Origin: UBA8110 sp964597275
GTDB lineage: Bacteria > SAR324 > NAC60-12
NCBI GenBank assembly: GCA_964597275.1
Contig: CAZQXS010000086.1
Span: 1 to 16,373, forward strand
Direction of reading: 5' to 3'
DNA length: 16,373 bases
The position numbers and the translations under genes were made by a program. Within the stretch, counting starts at the first letter, position 1. The number at the start of each line of letters is the position of its first letter. The notes below the pieces were generated by a model. It worked only from the letters and a program-made list of their open reading frames with translations. It was not told the origin of the DNA and ran no database searches. This document shows, one piece after another, positions 14,019 to 16,373 of the stretch.

Positions 14019-15227
14019 ATGCACCCGGACACAATGAGGCGCATTGACCGCTGGGCGGGAATCCCACTGTGCGCCGTGGCCTCGTTGCTGCTGCCGTGGC
14101 TTGCGCCGAATCGAAAATCCGGCTCTGTTGCCCCCGACACGGTGGTGCTGATCTGCATTGCCGAAATCGGTGCCCTGTTGGTCGCGCATCCTGCCATCGT
14201 GCGGGCGCGAAAACTCTTTCCCGAAAGCCGGCTCTGCTTCATCACTGGCCCCGGAGGCAAGGGAGCCTTGGAGGTGATGGATTTCCCGGATGCAGACATC
14301 CTGACCCTGCGCACCGACTCGCTTTCCGAGTTGATCGCCGATTGCCTGAAACTGCGCAACACCCTGAGCAGGGCGGGAACGGTCCATGCCGCCGTGCTGG
14401 AGCCGTTCACGCGCTTCAGCCACCTTGTGAGCGCATGGGTCGGGGCGGAACGACGTTCCGGATGCCATCGTTTTCACAACGAAGGCGGCTACCTTGGGTC
14501 GCTCGTCACTAACCCCGTGGTCTTCAACTCGCACCTGCACGCCTCCCAAACCTACGTTGCTCTGGTCGAGGCACTGGCTGAGGATACGAGCTTGGAGCCG
14601 CACGTCAAGCAGGTCGTGCCCTCACAAATCCGCAACCGCGCACGCTTCAAGCCGACCTCGCAACAGCAGCAGTCCCTGCACGAAAGCATCGCTCGGCAAG
14701 CTCCGGAACTGGAGGGCAAGCGGCTGGTGTTGCTGAACGCGAACGCCAGCGACATTGTGCCGCTGCGCAAGTGGCCGCTGGAGCGCTTTGCGAAGGTGGG
14801 ACAGCGACTGTTGCAGGAGCGTGACGACGTGGGGATCCTCCTCACGGGTGCCCCCAACGAACAGGAATCGTGCGCCCGGCTTGCCCAACAGCTCGACTCC
14901 CCGCGTGTCCTCAGCCTTGCTGGACAGACCACCTTCCGGGAATTGCTGACGCTGTACACACTGGGGAGCCTGATCATCAGTAACGACTCCGGCCCGGTCC
15001 ACTTTGCCTCATCCACCGACATTCCCATCCTCGCCCTCTACGGCCCAGAGACCCCGGCTATCTTCGGCCCCATGAGTCCCAAGGCCACCCCGTTGTACCT
15101 CGGTTTGGCGTGCAGTCCCTGCATCACGCCCTACAACCAAAAAAAATCCTCCTGCACCGACAGTCGCTGCATGTCGGGGATCACGGTGGACTTAGTCCTG
15201 TCGCAGGCTCATAAACTGCTGGCCTGA
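14019..15227 (+). CDS. Family 9 glycosyltransferase (heptosyltransferase-like), probably membrane-anchored
   Basis: Probable inner-membrane glycosyltransferase acting on lipopolysaccharide core or another cell-surface glycan. It has 402 residues. A short basic start (MRRIDRWAG) is followed by a hydrophobic stretch (IPLCAVASLLLPWLA, about 15-29), likely a membrane anchor. The GT-B fold follows: DTVVLICIAEIGALLVAHPA at the N-domain, NANASDIVPLRKWPLERFAK near the interdomain junction, and the family 9 signature IISNDSGPVHFASSTDIPIL near residue 325. ALYGPETPAIFGP comes next. The tail holds a Cys cluster (ACSPCITPYN, SSCTDSRCM) common in this subgroup. ATG 14019 is used; ATG 14034 (MRRIDR) is an alternative. 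The gene begins 43 nt after recJ and ends 15 nt before a convergent gene. The acceptor and sugar are unknown, and no other surface-glycan genes are visible here. Confidence 0.88.
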   Translation: MHPDTMRRIDRWAGIPLCAVASLLLPWLAPNRKSGSVAPDTVVLICIAEIGALLVAHPAIVRARKLFPESRLCFITGPGGKGALEVMDFPDADILTLRTDSLSELIADCLKLRNTLSRAGTVHAAVLEPFTRFSHLVSAWVGAERRSGCHRFHNEGGYLGSLVTNPVVFNSHLHASQTYVALVEALAEDTSLEPHVKQVVPSQIRNRARFKPTSQQQQSLHESIARQAPELEGKRLVLLNANASDIVPLRKWPLERFAKVGQRLLQERDDVGILLTGAPNEQESCARLAQQLDSPRVLSLAGQTTFRELLTLYTLGSLIISNDSGPVHFASSTDIPILALYGPETPAIFGPMSPKATPLYLGLACSPCITPYNQKKSSCTDSRCMSGITVDLVLSQAHKLLA

Positions 15228-15242
15228 ACCGCCTTCACGGAT

Positions 15243-16070
15243 TCACTCAGAGCAGAGATCCGCAACCACGCCTTGTAGTCTCCGAAAATCCTCATGGCGC
15301 AGGTCCGTCCCTCCGAGGAAGGCGAGGCCTGCTTCAAGGAGTGGGGACAGCCACTGGCGCAGGTCTGGCGTTTCGGAAAGCGGAACCGAGTCTGCATTCA
15401 GGTCAAGGCCCAGAATGCCAAGCTGCTCCACCCACTCCCCAAGCTCGTGCGCCTTGAATTGGTCCAGCGTGCCTTCGACTCCTAGATAAGTCGCACCGAG
15501 TTGGTGCAAGGCAAGCAGGGCCTCCAGATCGGAAACCGAATCCACCTTGACGTGCAACACGAGTTCTGTGTGGGAAACCCGGCGAATCGTGCGAACCGCA
15601 AGCTCAGCTTCCGCTGGATTTGGAACCCCCGTCAACCAGAGCAAATCCGCCTGAGTGTCGGAGAGGTACACCGCTTGGTTGCCGTAGGCCTGTTCCCGGA
15701 GTTGCTGGGGCAAGTCTGTGGGCAGGGCACGGAGGTGTCCTGCGTGGATGACGCTGCTGCCCAACGCTTCTTGCAGCAAGGCCCGCCCGGAGTTGTTGAG
15801 CGCCTCGCAGCGCTCTTCCAGCCCATGCGGCTCCAGTCGAGGCAACTGCGCATCCCCGGTGTTGGTCAGCACAATGTCCGCACCTGTCCGCGCCACCGTT
15901 CGACAGACACGGCGCACCTGCTCCGGATGTTGCTCGTTGGCCACACAAGCCGGGAGCCCCTCAAGCAGCCCCTGCCCGTTCAGCATCGCCTCCGGGGAGG
16001 GAGAGGCCAGCAACGGAGCCTGCTCTCGAAGCACCTCCAGCAGTGAAAACGTTGAACCAGATCGGAGCAT
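15243..16070 (-). CDS. Homocysteine S-methyltransferase-like protein lacking zinc ligands
   Basis: A 275-residue TIM-barrel-type protein resembling the homocysteine-binding half of MetH and MmuM/BHMT enzymes. GADIVLTNTGDAQLPRLEPH at 63-82 mirrors the family GADII.TNTF...L...GL segment, QADLLWLTGVPNPAEAELAV mirrors the D.L..ET....E...A region, and FLGGTDLRHEDFRRL at 251-265 occupies the place of the family GGCCGT.P.H. In active enzymes three cysteines (one after the GxNC strand, two in GGCC) bind the zinc that activates homocysteine. Here the corresponding strands read YLGVEG and GGTD, with no cysteines. It is also about 10-15% shorter than usual. So it is probably not a zinc homocysteine methyltransferase; a regulatory, corrinoid-partner or altered-chemistry role is possible. 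ATG 16070 has only a weak ribosome site. It converges on the GT9 gene. Confidence 0.7.
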   Translation of the reverse strand: MLRSGSTFSLLEVLREQAPLLASPSPEAMLNGQGLLEGLPACVANEQHPEQVRRVCRTVARTGADIVLTNTGDAQLPRLEPHGLEERCEALNNSGRALLQEALGSSVIHAGHLRALPTDLPQQLREQAYGNQAVYLSDTQADLLWLTGVPNPAEAELAVRTIRRVSHTELVLHVKVDSVSDLEALLALHQLGATYLGVEGTLDQFKAHELGEWVEQLGILGLDLNADSVPLSETPDLRQWLSPLLEAGLAFLGGTDLRHEDFRRLQGVVADLCSE

Positions 16071-16135
16071 GTTTCAATCTTCAGGGTCGAGTCTTGGCTG
16101 ACGAAAATCCAAAAATCCGTTTTTCAAAATTACGC

Positions 16136-16164
16136 TTGCAACCCCTGGTTGGATCAAGGATAAT
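16136..16164 (+). promoter_or_regulatory. Probable sigma70 promoter at the right edge
   Basis: TTGCAA (16136-16141) and GATAAT (16159-16164, 5/6 match to TATAAT) are exactly 17 nt apart, the best promoter match in the window. Transcription would start near 16171, reading rightward out of the window. TTGCAA is self-complementary, so it could also serve as a -35 for the leftward methyltransferase-like gene (GATTTT 18 nt away on the minus strand). Confidence 0.6.
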
Positions 16165-16170
16165 GTTGGC

Positions 16171-16373
16171 GTTTCTACCACCGCGCAGGTGGTTTGGTGC
16201 AGCAGGGCAACTTGGTTTCAACTCCTCCCTAAAAAAGTTGAAGCTCATGTACCAGGAAATCGATGTAGGCACAGGCCGGAAGATGTCTGTCGTGCCAGCC
16301 ACCTGCGTGGCCTCCCTGCCCTCCAGTTCCCTATCAAATCTTGAACTTCAGGCCCAGCGCTGGGAAGTTTGAT
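16171..16373 (+). ncRNA. Candidate structured noncoding RNA or leader (four-way junction), continues beyond the window
   Basis: The roughly 300 nt after the methyltransferase-like gene hold no convincing protein. Downstream of the promoter, complementary blocks can form a compact RNA: hairpin ACCACC-gcgca-GGTGGT (16177-16193); a closing stem GCAGGG/CCCTGC (16202-16207 with 16314-16319); and three hairpins inside it. Those three are CTTGG/CCAGG plus TTCAACT/AGTTGAA (16211-16256), GGCAC/GTGCC (16268-16296) and GCCAC-ctgc-GTGGC (16298-16311). A further hairpin follows at 16333-16373. I recognise no known RNA family (not tRNA, tmRNA, SRP RNA, RNase P, or the cobalamin or SAM riboswitches as I know them). 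It could be a free RNA or the 5' leader of a gene just beyond the edge. Confidence 0.4.
16333..16373. repeat. Inverted repeat with a 12-bp perfect palindromic core at the window edge
   Basis: CCCAGCGCTGGG (16353-16364) is a perfect palindrome. It is flanked by AACTT (16344-16348) and AAGTT (16365-16369), and further out by ATCAAA (16333-16338) and TTTGAT (16368-16373). It could be the end hairpin of the candidate RNA, a terminator whose U-run lies outside the window, or a protein-binding site. The window stops before this can be decided. Confidence 0.5.

Noticed and set aside
16171..16319. Known riboswitch (SAM, cobalamin or c-di-GMP class) in the right-edge region
   Set aside because: Short pieces such as AGGGCAAC look reminiscent, but the conserved core sequences of these classes are not present in the right order.
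16043..16372. 109-codon plus-strand ORF and a 73-codon minus-strand ORF at the right edge
   Set aside because: Neither has a ribosome site, a known motif or convincing codon use, and the region is better explained by hairpin-forming sequence.
1..16373. tRNA or rRNA genes, CRISPR arrays, transposases, phage genes, or a dedicated defence system
   Set aside because: I looked for characteristic tRNA arms, regularly spaced repeats, DDE/HUH transposase or integrase motifs and defence-gene motifs on both strands and saw none.

Overview
The window is about 60% GC and comes from a Gram-negative bacterium. It has a lipoprotein with a clear lipobox, a heptosyltransferase-like family 9 glycosyltransferase (GT9), a glutaminyl-tRNA synthetase and a proteobacterial-style HPr. 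I cannot name the lineage from this DNA alone. Most of the window is housekeeping sequence. Genes are tightly packed and often separated by 0-5 nt or overlapping. There are no tRNA or rRNA genes, CRISPR arrays, or recognisable transposases or insertion sequences.

Left block (1-3959, minus strand): a metK-ptsH-aroE-xseA cluster read right to left, with a sigma70-like promoter upstream of metK. The metK-ptsH gap is 3 nt and the aroE-xseA gap is 1 nt. The only real gap, between ptsH and aroE, is filled by a long near-palindrome. xseA runs off the left edge and carries an unusual Pro/Ser-rich N-terminal extension of about 65 residues.

Regulatory node (4129-5217): an RpiR-type HTH+SIS regulator is read leftward from a TTG start. 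A 19-codon Arg-rich leader ORF precedes it, and its stop overlaps the regulator start. Upstream lies an 8-bp-arm palindrome that is probably the regulator's own operator. A promoter on the other strand drives an exported M43-like metalloprotease lipoprotein and a small exported HEAT-like protein.

Middle block (7040-10206, plus strand): glnS followed 4 nt later by a fold-type-I aminotransferase. Next comes a start-less C-terminal remnant of a polyprenyl-phosphate glycosyltransferase, marking a past deletion or rearrangement.

Right block (10175-16070): trmB (minus) and recX (plus) diverge with overlapping start codons. recX is followed by a DEDDy 3'-5' exonuclease, recJ and a membrane-anchored GT9, a DNA-repair-flavoured run. 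A convergent gene encodes a shortened homocysteine S-methyltransferase-like protein that appears to have lost the zinc-binding cysteines.

The last 300 nt (16071-16373) contain no convincing gene. They show a good plus-strand sigma70 promoter followed by sequence that can fold into a four-way-junction RNA. This candidate noncoding RNA or leader, the zinc-less methyltransferase homologue beside it, and the leader-peptide/operator arrangement of the RpiR gene are the parts most worth following up.
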